From NCBI GenBank assembly GCA_937896265.1, contig CALBMD010000277.1:1-9497 (forward strand): 9,497 nucleotides of DNA. Reading direction: 5' to 3'. The notes beneath the pieces were generated by a model that saw only the letters and a program-made list of their open reading frames with translations, searched no databases and was not told the DNA's origin. The position numbers were made by a program, and so were the translations under genes. This document shows, in pieces, positions 1-6,849 of this stretch (within the stretch, counting starts at the first letter, position 1; each line of letters begins with the position of its first letter). Origin of the DNA: an uncultured Pseudomonadota bacterium (GTDB taxonomy: Bacteria; Bdellovibrionota_B; Oligoflexia; Oligoflexales; Bog-1112).

Positions 1-189
1 TATCAGGCGGCCTGAAGCACCGCTTTTTTCTTGCTGTGGGGGATGTTTTTCGCGCAAATAACGCAAAAGGAAATATGCCAGCAGAGGATCTACCTTTTGA
101 ATGATCTCCGAAGCTTCAAGAAAAGGTATGTTGCCATCTTCAATTGCATCCATAAATCGACTAATTTGGTTTCTTTCAAACGTGTCCAT
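1..189 (-). CDS. Partial conserved-looking hypothetical protein, N-terminal 63 residues
   Basis: Reading the complement from an ATG at 189-187 gives an uninterrupted frame of 63 codons that runs off the left edge. It starts MDTFERNQISRFMDAIEDG and continues through a helical stretch containing DPLLAYFLLRYLREKHPP. A GGAG at 198-195 lies 5 bases before the ATG, which supports this start. There is no signal peptide; the start is charged and amphipathic, so the product is probably cytoplasmic. The DPLL-YFLLRYLR pattern looks like a conserved helical motif, but I do not recognise the family and give no function. The gene is divergent from the next one and shares a 142-bp spacer with it. The open frame, the ribosome binding site and protein-like composition make it more than a chance frame, but with the C-terminus missing this stays moderate. 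Confidence 0.6.
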   Translation of the reverse strand, partial: MDTFERNQISRFMDAIEDGNIPFLEASEIIQKVDPLLAYFLLRYLREKHPPQQEKSGASGRLI

Positions 190-267
190 AAGATCTCCAG
201 AAGTTGCTGATAGGTTGCATTCTATCATGTCTTAATCAGATAGCAGACAGTTGTTACATACAAATTC

Positions 268-296
268 TTGTACATCAAAAACGCTTTCTGTATTAT
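268..296 (+). promoter_or_regulatory. Candidate sigma-70 promoter for the 332 gene
   Basis: TTGTAC at 268-273 and TATTAT at 291-296 are separated by 17 bases. The -10 matches the consensus at 5 of 6 positions and the -35 at 3 of 6. It lies 35 bases before the ATG at 332, in the spacer between two divergent genes, where a promoter is needed. TATGAT at 294-299 is an overlapping alternative -10. I saw no convincing -10/-35 pair for the leftward gene. TAGAAT on the minus strand (224-219) could be its -10 but has no good -35. Confidence 0.45.
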
Positions 297-321
297 GATA
301 ACAATAATCAAAATCATAATA
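291..321. promoter_or_regulatory. Inverted repeat with a Fur-box-like core
   Basis: TATTATGAT (291-299) and ATCATAATA (313-321) form a perfect 9-bp inverted repeat with a 13-base spacer. It overlaps the candidate -10 and ends at the ribosome binding site of the 332 gene. Its inner 19 bases (297-315) match the classical E. coli Fur box consensus at 15 of 19 positions. Binding of a dimeric repressor here would block transcription. A+T-rich sequence can mimic such sites by chance, and the organism's Fur specificity is unknown. The repeat could also fold as a weak mRNA hairpin near the start codon. Confidence 0.4.
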
Positions 322-331
322 AGGGGTTGAA

Positions 332-841
332 ATGAGAGCGTTGTTTATATGCTTGTTTTTTGGTTTATCGATGGTAGTGCAGGCGCACCCTGCAAAGATG
401 ACAACAATTGAAGGTACAGATATTTCGCTTCATACAAAGGGGCATAGTTTTGCAGGCCGCATTAAAAATAACCTGGTATCAGGCTACAAAGTGGCAGGAA
501 AATTTGAATCGTATCTCACTATCATCCATGATGATAGTGCAACGCTAAAGCATTTTACTCAAACAGAAAATGCTTTATTAGCTGGTGAAGGTGCGGCTAT
601 TTTGCATTTTGATCAAGGCAAGGACACTTTCGCCTTACAAATTGGTAAGAGTGAGTATCAAGTTGCAGTAAGCTATGAAAGCTTTTCTAATAATCATTTT
701 ATTAACCCAACTTATACTCTTATTAAAGATGCTGAGCTGTATTCTTTTAAAATAGAGGGTGGTGCTGCTTGCATCGGCTATTCTGCTCATTTGATTATTA
801 TGATTTTTGGTACTCTTTTTGATGCATTTAATGTTGAGTAG
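332..841 (+). CDS. Small secreted protein of unknown function, 169 aa
   Basis: The protein opens with a clear Sec signal peptide: MRALF, a hydrophobic core, and a likely cleavage after VVQA (about residue 18), giving a mature protein starting HPAK. The mature part alternates short polar and hydrophobic stretches, suggesting beta structure. Near the C-terminus, AACIGYSAHLIIMIFGTLF (about residues 145-163) is hydrophobic enough to be a membrane-associating segment. AGGGG at 322-326 lies 5 bases before the ATG, so the start is well supported. It is read alone: a candidate promoter and a Fur-box-like inverted repeat lie directly upstream, and 98 bases separate it from the next gene. I do not recognise the family. 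A periplasmic or outer-surface location follows from the signal peptide; any iron-related role would rest only on the operator-like site. Confidence 0.8.
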   Translation: MRALFICLFFGLSMVVQAHPAKMTTIEGTDISLHTKGHSFAGRIKNNLVSGYKVAGKFESYLTIIHDDSATLKHFTQTENALLAGEGAAILHFDQGKDTFALQIGKSEYQVAVSYESFSNNHFINPTYTLIKDAELYSFKIEGGAACIGYSAHLIIMIFGTLFDAFNVE

Positions 842-939
842 CTAAAATATTTTTCTTTATTCGCAAAATCTGTGAAGATTACGAATCATTATGGGATAAT
901 TAAAAGCTGGTAATAGAATATCTCATTAGGAGGTCAGCT

Positions 940-1809
940 ATGGGCAATGCGCCTGTCATCAAAGTTCAAATTAAAGTCATACGGCCTATACAAGAAGTAT
1001 GGTCCCTTTGGACTGATCCAATGCATGTAATCAAATGGAATGCCCCCTCTGCAGATTGGCATACGACCTATGCGACAAATGATCTTAGAGTAGGAGGCTC
1101 TTTTCTTTCTCGTATGGAAGCCAAAGATAATTCGATGGGTTTTGACTTTGCAGGCACATACACTCGGGTGGAAAACCTATCAATTATTGAGTATACGATC
1201 GCCGATGGGCGCAAGGTGAAAGTCAAATTCACAGCAGATAAAGATGGAACACTAGTAACTGAAGAATTCGAAGCAGAAACAGAAAATACACCTGAATTAC
1301 AGCAATCTGGGTGGCAAGCTATTTTATATTCTTTTCAAAAATATGCAGAAACTAAGAAAACTGAGTTACTCAGATTTGATATTATTATTGTTGCTAAACC
1401 AGAGCTAGTTTATCAGCGTATGCTTCATGAAAAGTACTATAAGCAGTGGACTAGCATCTTCAATCCTAGCTCTGAGTATGTGGGCTCATGGGATAAAGGT
1501 TCGATGATTCGCTTCATCGGTGTTGATGAAAAAGGTAACCGTGGTGGCATGGTGAGTCGTATCCGTGAGAATATTCCGGCTAAATTTGTTAGCATCGAGC
1601 ATCTTGGTATCATTGAGGGAACCAAAGAAATCATGAGTGGCCCTAAAATAGAAGATTGGAAAGGGGCTCTTGAAAACTACGTTTTTATGACCCATGGTGT
1701 GCAAACAAAACTAGAAGTTTGCCTAGAGTCCAACGAAGAGTTCAAAGCTTATTTTTCTGAGAGCTGGCCAAAAGCTCTTGTTGCTATAAAAAAGCTCTGT
1801 GAAAATTAA
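940..1809 (+). CDS. Tandem two-domain SRPBCC/AHSA1-like protein, 289 aa
   Basis: Two START-like (SRPBCC, AHSA1 type) domains stand in tandem. The first, about residues 5-137, has the family's typical order: a beta strand of the V-I-R-P-I-Q-E-V-W type, W-T-D-P at about 25-28, a V-G-G-S-F strand, a G-T-Y strand, a T-E-E-F strand and a final helix beginning GWQAILYSF. The second, about 143-289, repeats it more loosely (FDIIIVAKPELVYQ, KYYKQWTS, GSMIRF, SWPKALVAIKKL). Such folds form a cavity for hydrophobic ligands, and some bind Hsp90; the ligand cannot be told here. There is no signal peptide, so it is probably cytoplasmic, unlike every other + strand gene in the window. AGGAGG at 928-933, 6 bases before the ATG, is the strongest ribosome binding site seen. 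A terminator closes the gene, so it is probably transcribed separately from what follows. Confidence 0.88.
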   Translation: MGNAPVIKVQIKVIRPIQEVWSLWTDPMHVIKWNAPSADWHTTYATNDLRVGGSFLSRMEAKDNSMGFDFAGTYTRVENLSIIEYTIADGRKVKVKFTADKDGTLVTEEFEAETENTPELQQSGWQAILYSFQKYAETKKTELLRFDIIIVAKPELVYQRMLHEKYYKQWTSIFNPSSEYVGSWDKGSMIRFIGVDEKGNRGGMVSRIRENIPAKFVSIEHLGIIEGTKEIMSGPKIEDWKGALENYVFMTHGVQTKLEVCLESNEEFKAYFSESWPKALVAIKKLCEN

Positions 1810-1819
1810 TAGTTACCAG

Positions 1820-1856
1820 GATTAGGAGAAATTTTCAGATCATTCTCCTAATTTTT
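1820..1856 (+). terminator. Rho-independent terminator after the AHSA1-like gene
   Basis: ATTAGGAGAA (1821-1830) pairs perfectly with TTCTCCTAAT (1843-1852) across a 12-base loop. A G-T pair (1820 with 1853) extends the stem, and the T tract TTTTCCTC follows. It begins 11 bases after the stop codon at 1809. Position, stem and T-rich tail all fit intrinsic termination. Confidence 0.75.
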
Positions 1857-1947
1857 CCTCAAAACAAAAGACAAATTAACATCAACTTTATGAATATCCG
1901 TGGTAAGAAGAGTAGAGGAAGCTGTCTCTATTTTGGAGTTATAGGCT

Positions 1948-2790
1948 ATGTTTCGGCTACACTATACTGTAGAAAAAATCGTTTTTGTTTTTTTTATGAG
2001 CGTTTTTGGCATTAACAGCTACGCCTCAATTTTAGATCCTCTTTTAGTCAGCTACCAAGAAGTGGATACTCTCACAGACGAAGATGCTAAGTATCTAGGC
2101 CCTGATAAGGTTTCTTTTTGGTCGAAGCTCCCTGTTAATCTCAGTGACGAAGTAGTTGTTTTCGACTGGGATGAGACACTTTGTGCTTCTTACACAAAAA
2201 GAACAAAAGACGGAAAAAAGTGGCTGCGCTATTTCCCCATCCATCATCAAAGCTTAGATAAGATCATCAGTAATCTGTTAGATCGCGGCGCGACAGTGAT
2301 CATTCTTACAGCAAGTTCTGCTTTGCGACAGATCCTTTCGGAAGACCAACATTGGCAAAAATCTTTTGCGAAAATAGGCCAAGAGGATTTCGGCTTTAGT
2401 AAAAACACCTTGGAAAGAATGGCTGAGCGTTTTCTTGAAAAGGTAATTAATCGAGAAAATTTATCGAAAGCCCCCATTTTCTATGCTCCTGTTGATCCAA
2501 AAAAAAGATCTAGCAGTAAGGCCTTAGTATTGGGGCGCATTCTCTTGGGTCTTAATGTGACAACTTGTCGGTTTCTCGATGACCTTCCTCTCAATACAAG
2601 AACTGTTGCGCAACTTACTGTCGAGGGAAAAATAATATTTACCTATCTTTTAAGATCAGAGCTTCTTTTAAGTAAGTACCTATACTACCAAAATAATCCG
2701 GCTCTTTTAGAGAATCAGACTCTTGGTTTTTGGCTCAAAGGGATTTTGGGCGATAAGATCAACCTCTTATCAAATCTTGACATCATCTAG
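1948..2790 (+). CDS. Exported HAD-superfamily protein, DUF2608-like, 280 aa
   Basis: This is a haloacid dehalogenase-fold protein of the kind grouped as DUF2608. All four HAD motifs are visible in order: motif I VVVFDWDETL with the nucleophile and acid/base aspartates at D73 and D75; motif II ILTASS with T121; motif III lysine K191 in RSSSKALVLGR; motif IV FLDDLPLN with D211 and D212. A phosphohydrolase activity is therefore plausible; the substrate is unknown. Residues 1-27 form a signal peptide (IVFVFFMSVFGINSYAS), putting the enzyme in the periplasm or outside the cell, unusual for HAD enzymes but known for acid phosphatases and for this group. GGAG at 1935-1938 lies 9 bases before the ATG. 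A terminator lies upstream, and only 56 bases separate it from the next gene with no terminator seen, so co-transcription with 2847 is possible. An 8-A run (2499-2506) and an 8-T run (1988-1995) sit in the frame. Confidence 0.85.
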   Translation: MFRLHYTVEKIVFVFFMSVFGINSYASILDPLLVSYQEVDTLTDEDAKYLGPDKVSFWSKLPVNLSDEVVVFDWDETLCASYTKRTKDGKKWLRYFPIHHQSLDKIISNLLDRGATVIILTASSALRQILSEDQHWQKSFAKIGQEDFGFSKNTLERMAERFLEKVINRENLSKAPIFYAPVDPKKRSSSKALVLGRILLGLNVTTCRFLDDLPLNTRTVAQLTVEGKIIFTYLLRSELLLSKYLYYQNNPALLENQTLGFWLKGILGDKINLLSNLDII

Positions 2791-2846
2791 AGCATAGGAT
2801 ACTTCTAGCAGCTCACTAAGCTACAAATAAACCTTACGAGGCCTCT

Positions 2847-4118
2847 ATGATTCGGTCATTACTATTTACTTTTATTCTCTTTACTGTTGCTCACAAGCTC
2901 CAGGCAACAGAAAATCAACAGAACCTGATTGCTCGATATATCGAGATTTTTTCGGGGTACTGTGATGAGCATCAAATAAAGTTTATCAAGGTGCAAAACT
3001 TAATTGATAACGGTAACAAAGCAGCAGCAGAGCAAATTCTTTCTCACGCTCGTGGATTTTGGTATCCTCATAGCTACTTTAAGCTCCTCTCTAATCTCGA
3101 TACGGAGTGGGCTCGCGATCAAATTGCTCGTATCAGGGAGCGCAAAGGTTTTGCATCGGGATATCATGAAAACTCCTTACTAGAACCTAACGATCAAATC
3201 ACAATAATGGAGTATAAATTAAGGCAAGGGGTGAAGCCGAGTGCAGCTATAACTTCTTTAGTTGATCACTTGATCTTTCTTGATTGCAACATCATTTTTC
3301 AAGCCACATTGTATCAGTTGCTACTAGAGTGCTGGGGTGATGAAGCATTTGACAATTATTTTGGACCTTCGTTGCAAAATGGAATGCCTTTGTTTGCAAC
3401 CAACAATAATGATCATCCTCTTAATAATTTTGAGGTGCTTCTTTATGGTAGTTTTGATTTAGATGATGAAAGTAGCCAAGGAAGTGGATCTCGCCGCCGC
3501 CTCGGTAGCAATCGCGAATCTTCTCGTGGCAGCAGTGGATACGAAGCTGGATCTTCTGCAAGTGAAAGCGAAAGTGAAAAAATAGCAAGGCCTTTAAAAC
3601 TTTTCAAAGATAGCAACCATCGAGAATTTCAGCTTCGCTTTAATTGGCAGCAAGCTGAAACTTGCGCTTTTGAAATCTATGATAGAAGCACGGAGCCTTT
3701 TTCAAAGCAAATAACGCCTGGCGTGACGACCTATATTTGTAACCACCCAGCCTACTCTGTTAAGTTTGGCGGATTAGGTGCACATAAGGGATTCAATGTG
3801 CTCTATGCTGGGCTTAATGATCATGGAGAAAAACTCTTTGCTGGCTTTGGCCTGCCGGCTCTTATGACGCTGGGAGAGATGGAACAGTTCTTTATTGCAG
3901 AATTTAATAAAGATCCTCTAGCCGAAGTATTGCCAATGGTTGAAACTAGTTGGTGGGAAAGAGGTGATGATGCTAGGGTAGCTTTCTTTAATATGCACGC
4001 CTTGAAGGATGCCAAGATTGATAACAAGGTATTTAGTGAAGATGGTGGGGGTTGGAATAACGATGCTAGCGTGCTTTTTCTCAATATAGAAGAGTTTGAA
4101 AAGCATGTATCTCTCTAA
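2847..4118 (+). CDS. Secreted two-part protein with Ser-rich linker, 423 aa
   Basis: I do not recognise this protein. It starts with a signal peptide (MIRSLLFTFILFTVAHKLQA, cleavage near residue 20). Residues about 21-200 look alpha-helical, with an ARYIEIFSGYCDEHQIKF stretch and an AAAEQILSHARGF helix reminiscent of helical repeats; no clear TPR or Sel1 consensus is visible. Residues 204-245 are a low-complexity linker of Ser, Gly, Arg and Glu ending in a SESESE run. Residues about 250-423 form a second domain richer in beta strands and aromatics (FQLRFNWQQ, YICNHPAYSVKFGGLG, VETSWWERGDDARVAFF), with an EDGGGWNNDASV turn near the end. GAGG at 2838-2841 lies 5 bases before the ATG. The 56-base gap to the HAD gene allows an operon. 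Secreted two-domain architecture with a flexible serine linker is compatible with an effector or surface protein, but that is inference. Confidence 0.75.
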   Translation: MIRSLLFTFILFTVAHKLQATENQQNLIARYIEIFSGYCDEHQIKFIKVQNLIDNGNKAAAEQILSHARGFWYPHSYFKLLSNLDTEWARDQIARIRERKGFASGYHENSLLEPNDQITIMEYKLRQGVKPSAAITSLVDHLIFLDCNIIFQATLYQLLLECWGDEAFDNYFGPSLQNGMPLFATNNNDHPLNNFEVLLYGSFDLDDESSQGSGSRRRLGSNRESSRGSSGYEAGSSASESESEKIARPLKLFKDSNHREFQLRFNWQQAETCAFEIYDRSTEPFSKQITPGVTTYICNHPAYSVKFGGLGAHKGFNVLYAGLNDHGEKLFAGFGLPALMTLGEMEQFFIAEFNKDPLAEVLPMVETSWWERGDDARVAFFNMHALKDAKIDNKVFSEDGGGWNNDASVLFLNIEEFEKHVSL

Positions 4119-4174
4119 AAGAGCAGATATACATAAAAAAGCCTTTATTACAGTATTGCTGGTGTTCTATTTTA

Positions 4175-4207
4175 AGAGCGCCGCCAAAAAAAAACGATCA
4201 GCGCTTT
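4175..4207 (+). terminator. Possible weak terminator-like hairpin
   Basis: AAGAGCGC-type sequence at 4175-4181 can pair with GCGCTTT at 4201-4207 over 7 bp, including one G-T pair, across a 19-base loop that contains nine consecutive A. Only three T follow, so it is a poor intrinsic terminator by itself. It lies 57 bases after the stop of the 423-residue gene, where an end of transcription is expected. The surrounding 4177-4230 stretch is richer in G+C than the rest of the spacer. Confidence 0.25.
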
Positions 4208-4245
4208 AACCCGTCTGCAAAATCCCGCCAGGCATCTTAACCTTG

Positions 4246-4251
4246 TATAAT
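4246..4251 (+). promoter_or_regulatory. Candidate -10 box for the 4301 gene
   Basis: A perfect TATAAT stands at 4246-4251, 49 bases before the chosen ATG at 4301. The sequence at the expected -35 position (about 4223-4228, TCCCGC) does not match consensus, so the promoter would need an activator or compensating contacts, or the match is chance. It would place the transcription start near 4258-4260, leaving the TTG at 4262 too close to the 5' end to carry a ribosome binding site; this supports the ATG at 4301. Confidence 0.35.
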
Positions 4252-4300
4252 TTTCATCTCTTTGTTAAGCGTAGTGTCTAATCTTTTGGAGGTTAAACAT

Positions 4301-4918
4301 ATGCTTATGCGTGTAATCTATCTATCAGTGATGATTCATTTATTAAGTACTGCTCATGCAGTTGCCGGAAGTCTTGAGCATAAACTACATGATGAATTTT
4401 TGCAGAATGTTCAGCAAACCTTGCAGCATCTAAATAAAGACGTTGTTCTCTCAGAATTAGAGAAGTTAGCACAAACGATTTTGATCTTTCAAAATCTAGG
4501 AGGGATTGTCGACTCTATCGAAGTAAATCATCAACCATGCACTCACCACACCCAGCGGTGGTTTTCTATTAGTGGTCGCTTGTCTCAAGAACCATTACTT
4601 GGAAACCCCTGTAAATCTAATCACAATATCGATAATAAGAAGATAGAATATAATATCAAATATATAGGAAAATTTAATGAATTCGCACAGCAAATAAGTT
4701 ATTTGCGTGAAAATCAGCCATCTGAAATCAGCAATTTTTTAGAAGAGATTGTTTTTGAGCTTGGAGATATAGCAACAAAAGATGGAATCGATAGCAAGAA
4801 GTTAGCTAAACTAAAGAGCAAGATCGATTATTTTATTGTAACTGAACGCAAAAAACGCATCTCCCTAATTATCACATTAACTACACAGTTAAGCCTGTTC
4901 CCCGCGTTACCCTCATAG
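4301..4918 (+). CDS. Small secreted helical protein of unknown function, 205 aa
   Basis: I place the start at ATG 4301, not at the TTG at 4262 in the same frame. GGAGG at 4288-4292 sits 8 bases before 4301, and from there the protein begins with a clean signal peptide (MLMRVIYLSVMIHLLSTAHA, cleavage near residue 20); the TTG would add 13 residues before it and has no ribosome binding site. ATG 4307 is a close alternative. The mature protein is mostly charged helix, possibly a short coiled coil (HDEFLQNVQQTLQHLNKD, KKLAKLKSKIDYF), with a pair of cysteines in NHQPCTHHTQRW and GNPCKSNHN that could form a disulfide. The last 20 residues are hydrophobic (ISLIITLTTQLSLFPALPS), perhaps a membrane anchor. 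No family is recognised. It stands alone, with a poor hairpin before it and the first copy of the repeated intergenic module after it. Confidence 0.7.
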   Translation: MLMRVIYLSVMIHLLSTAHAVAGSLEHKLHDEFLQNVQQTLQHLNKDVVLSELEKLAQTILIFQNLGGIVDSIEVNHQPCTHHTQRWFSISGRLSQEPLLGNPCKSNHNIDNKKIEYNIKYIGKFNEFAQQISYLRENQPSEISNFLEEIVFELGDIATKDGIDSKKLAKLKSKIDYFIVTERKKRISLIITLTTQLSLFPALPS

Positions 4919-4934
4919 GGTCTCTATTACTCAT

Positions 4935-5032
4935 AAAAACTTCTTATAAATCAAACGAATGCCGAATTCGGTTGGTTTCTTTTTTCAAACCACAGATTTT
5001 TCTTCCTTAATCTAGCTTCTGCCCGTTATAAA
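4935..5032 (+). repeat. Intergenic module, copy 1 (hairpin, T tract, TATAAA)
   Basis: This stretch, starting 16 bases after the stop at 4918, aligns with 6850-6946 over about 98 bases at roughly 80% identity with a single one-base gap. The best-preserved parts are CTTATAAA, CCGAATTCGG, a T-rich tract, GATTTTTCTTC, TTCTG and TTATAAA. The order, palindrome plus T tract then an A+T-rich box about 50 bases before the downstream start codon, suggests a combined terminator and promoter. It precedes the 584-residue gene. TATAAA at 5027-5032 is the likely -10; no good -35 is seen 17 bases upstream in either copy. Confidence 0.8.
4954..4985 (+). terminator. Terminator-like hairpin in module copy 1
   Basis: AACGAAT (4954-4960) pairs with ATTCGGTT (4966-4973) with one bulged G and a 5-base loop; alternatively the palindrome CCGAATTCGG (4962-4971) folds on itself. 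A T-rich tract with six consecutive T (4980-4985) follows. The position between two genes fits termination after 4918. The stem is short and A+T-rich, and the palindrome could equally be a protein-binding site. Confidence 0.45.
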
Positions 5033-5081
5033 CCAAAGAAATGAAAATCATAAACTATAAAAGCTTGGAAGAAAGCAAACA

Positions 5082-6836
5082 ATGACTCTTGGAAAAAATT
5101 TTCTAATTATTACTTTTTTTATGACTCTGCTAGCAGATAGGCTTCATGCTAGTGAGCGTCTATTTTCTGATGCCGTGATCGAGAAAATATGCCGTGGATT
5201 AACATTTAAAGATGGCTTTGGGGCAAATATTTCTGAAGCCAGTCGGCTGCTAAACAATGATCCCGAGATGGGCTATTATTTTTTAATTGGCTACCCTGGA
5301 AGTGATGAAGAAAATGCTGTTGGTCACGTTGCTATTGTTACTCCCAATTTATATTTAAACGTCTTCCCCGAAGATGAATCAGAGAGGCCCCGTGCTAAAA
5401 ATTCACCGCTAGATGAGATAGAAGCTGATGTCAGAATAGTTCTTCTGAAGCAATGTTCAAGAGAAGACTTGAATAAAATGGAGGGTAGTATTGGTGCATT
5501 GCAAGCTCTCTTAAAAGAGAAGAAGATGGCTTTTTCTTTAGGAAGCTTGGAGATTGTTTGTCATAAGCTATCATACACTTTTCCACATAATTTCGCAGTG
5601 ACAAACGAATCTTTTAAAAAAATAATCGATGAATTTATTGCAGCTGAAGGATTGAAGAAATTTGATGTCGTCAGTGATATTCTTGGTATTAAATGTAATT
5701 ATATTTTCCAGTATTCATTGGATACACCAGTTTTTTTGCGTTACGCTCTCCCTAAACATACAGATCAATTGATATGCTGCACTAGTGCTGTGTTAGAAGC
5801 TCTAGGCTGCCATCCTGGTCTTAAGAATATAGGGTATGCTCAGCAAGTAGAAATTGCGAAGGTAACAGGTAGCTATGGGCCGATTCAGGGCTTTGTCTAT
5901 AGTTGTGAACTGAAGTCTGATCTTATCAAGGATATTTGCGATGCTATTGCTATTAGAGGGTCATCGTTAGATAGCATTTCTCAGGCTAGCCGGAACGATT
6001 TCGTTGAATCTTTAATAAAGATCCAAGATGATGCAGTTGCCGCTTATAATCGTCCTGCTAATTTTAATCAACAGGCTGCGTCTACTTTTTCACGTTTTGG
6101 CGGAATTTTTGTGGGTCTTGTCTTCGGAGCAATGCCTCTGGGGCCTCTGCTAATGAACGGATATATAATCGGAGGGGAGGTTGTTGCAAGAAATATTAGC
6201 GATAACAGTGAGTTAATTGTTGATAAAATTGCTAAAAAGCTAATATTTACAGCTAAAGCTGAAAATCCAGGGGCAATGATGCGACGTTTTGATGATTGCT
6301 ACAAAGCTGTTGATAAGCTGGTAGTCGAAAACAGAGCTAAATTTATGGCGCAGTTTTCTGAGCTTAAAGATCGTGAAAAAATTCTATTTTCTGTTTTTAG
6401 CCGTATTCTTCTTAGTCAAGATACTTACTGCAGACCGGAAAACTTCTTATCTAGCATAAGCAAGCATGACAAAGGGTCTCATCGGACAGCTTATTTTGCT
6501 CGCCAAAACCGCAGTAGCCAGGAGTGGGAAATTCAGCTTTCCTTTTTTGAAAAAATGCGAGCTGCTGATTTAGAGAAATTCTTAGAGATTCAAAAATCGA
6601 CTCTAAAAGGGCTTAAAAGAGGTTTAAAGTTAAATGACGAAATATTTGCGCAATGCTTAAACGACTTTAAACATGCGCTTAAAGAAAAAATGCTACAGAT
6701 GCGGCCTGGATTGAGATCTACGATTGATAGATCATTTGGTGATCTTGAACCTATAAGATATCAAATTGAATTAAAAAATCGCCATTGGGGGAGTGCTTTT
6801 AAAGAGCTGGTAAATCTTCACAGAGAAGGTGTTTAA
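5082..6836 (+). CDS. Secreted permuted papain-like hydrolase with hydrophobic segment and helical tail, 584 aa
   Basis: A signal peptide (cleavage near LHA-S, residues 23/24) leads into a domain with a histidine in AVGHVAIVTPNLYL (H82) and, much later, a cysteine in LICCTSAVLEALG (C233, with C232 next to it). His first and Cys second, with the Cys at the start of a C-T-S-A-V-L-x-x-L-G helix, is the pattern of circularly permuted NlpC/P60 papain-like enzymes. Members act as peptidases, amidases or lipid acyl hydrolases; the substrate cannot be read here. Residues 339-366 form a Gly-rich hydrophobic stretch (FGGIFVGLVFGAMPLGPLL), long enough for one membrane pass. Residues about 375-584 are charged and helical, without a recognised domain. 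The ribosome binding site is weak (GGAAG about 10 bases upstream). A close paralog begins at 9111, and the upstream module recurs before the MACPF gene. The hydrolase assignment rests on motifs only. Confidence 0.8.
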   Translation: MTLGKNFLIITFFMTLLADRLHASERLFSDAVIEKICRGLTFKDGFGANISEASRLLNNDPEMGYYFLIGYPGSDEENAVGHVAIVTPNLYLNVFPEDESERPRAKNSPLDEIEADVRIVLLKQCSREDLNKMEGSIGALQALLKEKKMAFSLGSLEIVCHKLSYTFPHNFAVTNESFKKIIDEFIAAEGLKKFDVVSDILGIKCNYIFQYSLDTPVFLRYALPKHTDQLICCTSAVLEALGCHPGLKNIGYAQQVEIAKVTGSYGPIQGFVYSCELKSDLIKDICDAIAIRGSSLDSISQASRNDFVESLIKIQDDAVAAYNRPANFNQQAASTFSRFGGIFVGLVFGAMPLGPLLMNGYIIGGEVVARNISDNSELIVDKIAKKLIFTAKAENPGAMMRRFDDCYKAVDKLVVENRAKFMAQFSELKDREKILFSVFSRILLSQDTYCRPENFLSSISKHDKGSHRTAYFARQNRSSQEWEIQLSFFEKMRAADLEKFLEIQKSTLKGLKRGLKLNDEIFAQCLNDFKHALKEKMLQMRPGLRSTIDRSFGDLEPIRYQIELKNRHWGSAFKELVNLHREGV

Positions 6837-6849
6837 TTTGAGTACTTCA

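Noticed and set aside
190..331. Search for tRNA, small RNA or CRISPR-like repeats in the spacers
   Set aside because: No cloverleaf, regularly spaced direct repeats or transposon ends were seen in any spacer; none exceeds about 185 bases, and only the two-copy module stands out.
860..885. Imperfect hairpin after the first secreted gene (TTCG...ATCT gtga AGAT...CGAA)
   Set aside because: The stem is interrupted by an unequal internal loop and no T tract follows, so it is not a credible terminator.
1437..1704. Two minus-strand open frames inside the AHSA1-like gene
   Set aside because: They lie wholly within a well-supported coding frame, have no ribosome binding site and no protein-like features; shadows of the real gene.
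2803..2822. TAGC...GCTA and AGCT repeats between the HAD gene and the 2847 gene
   Set aside because: Four-base stems without a T tract are expected by chance.
3821..4106. Minus-strand open frames inside the 423-residue gene
   Set aside because: Antisense shadows, overlapping each other and a convincing + strand frame.
4186..4194. Run of nine A as a possible phase-variable tract
   Set aside because: It lies in a spacer more than 100 bases before the next start and outside the promoter candidate, so slippage would have no clear effect.
4909..4921. ACCCT cat AGGGT inverted repeat at the stop codon of the 4301 gene
   Set aside because: Perfect but only 5 bp with a 3-base loop and no T tract; the hairpin in the following module is the better terminator candidate.
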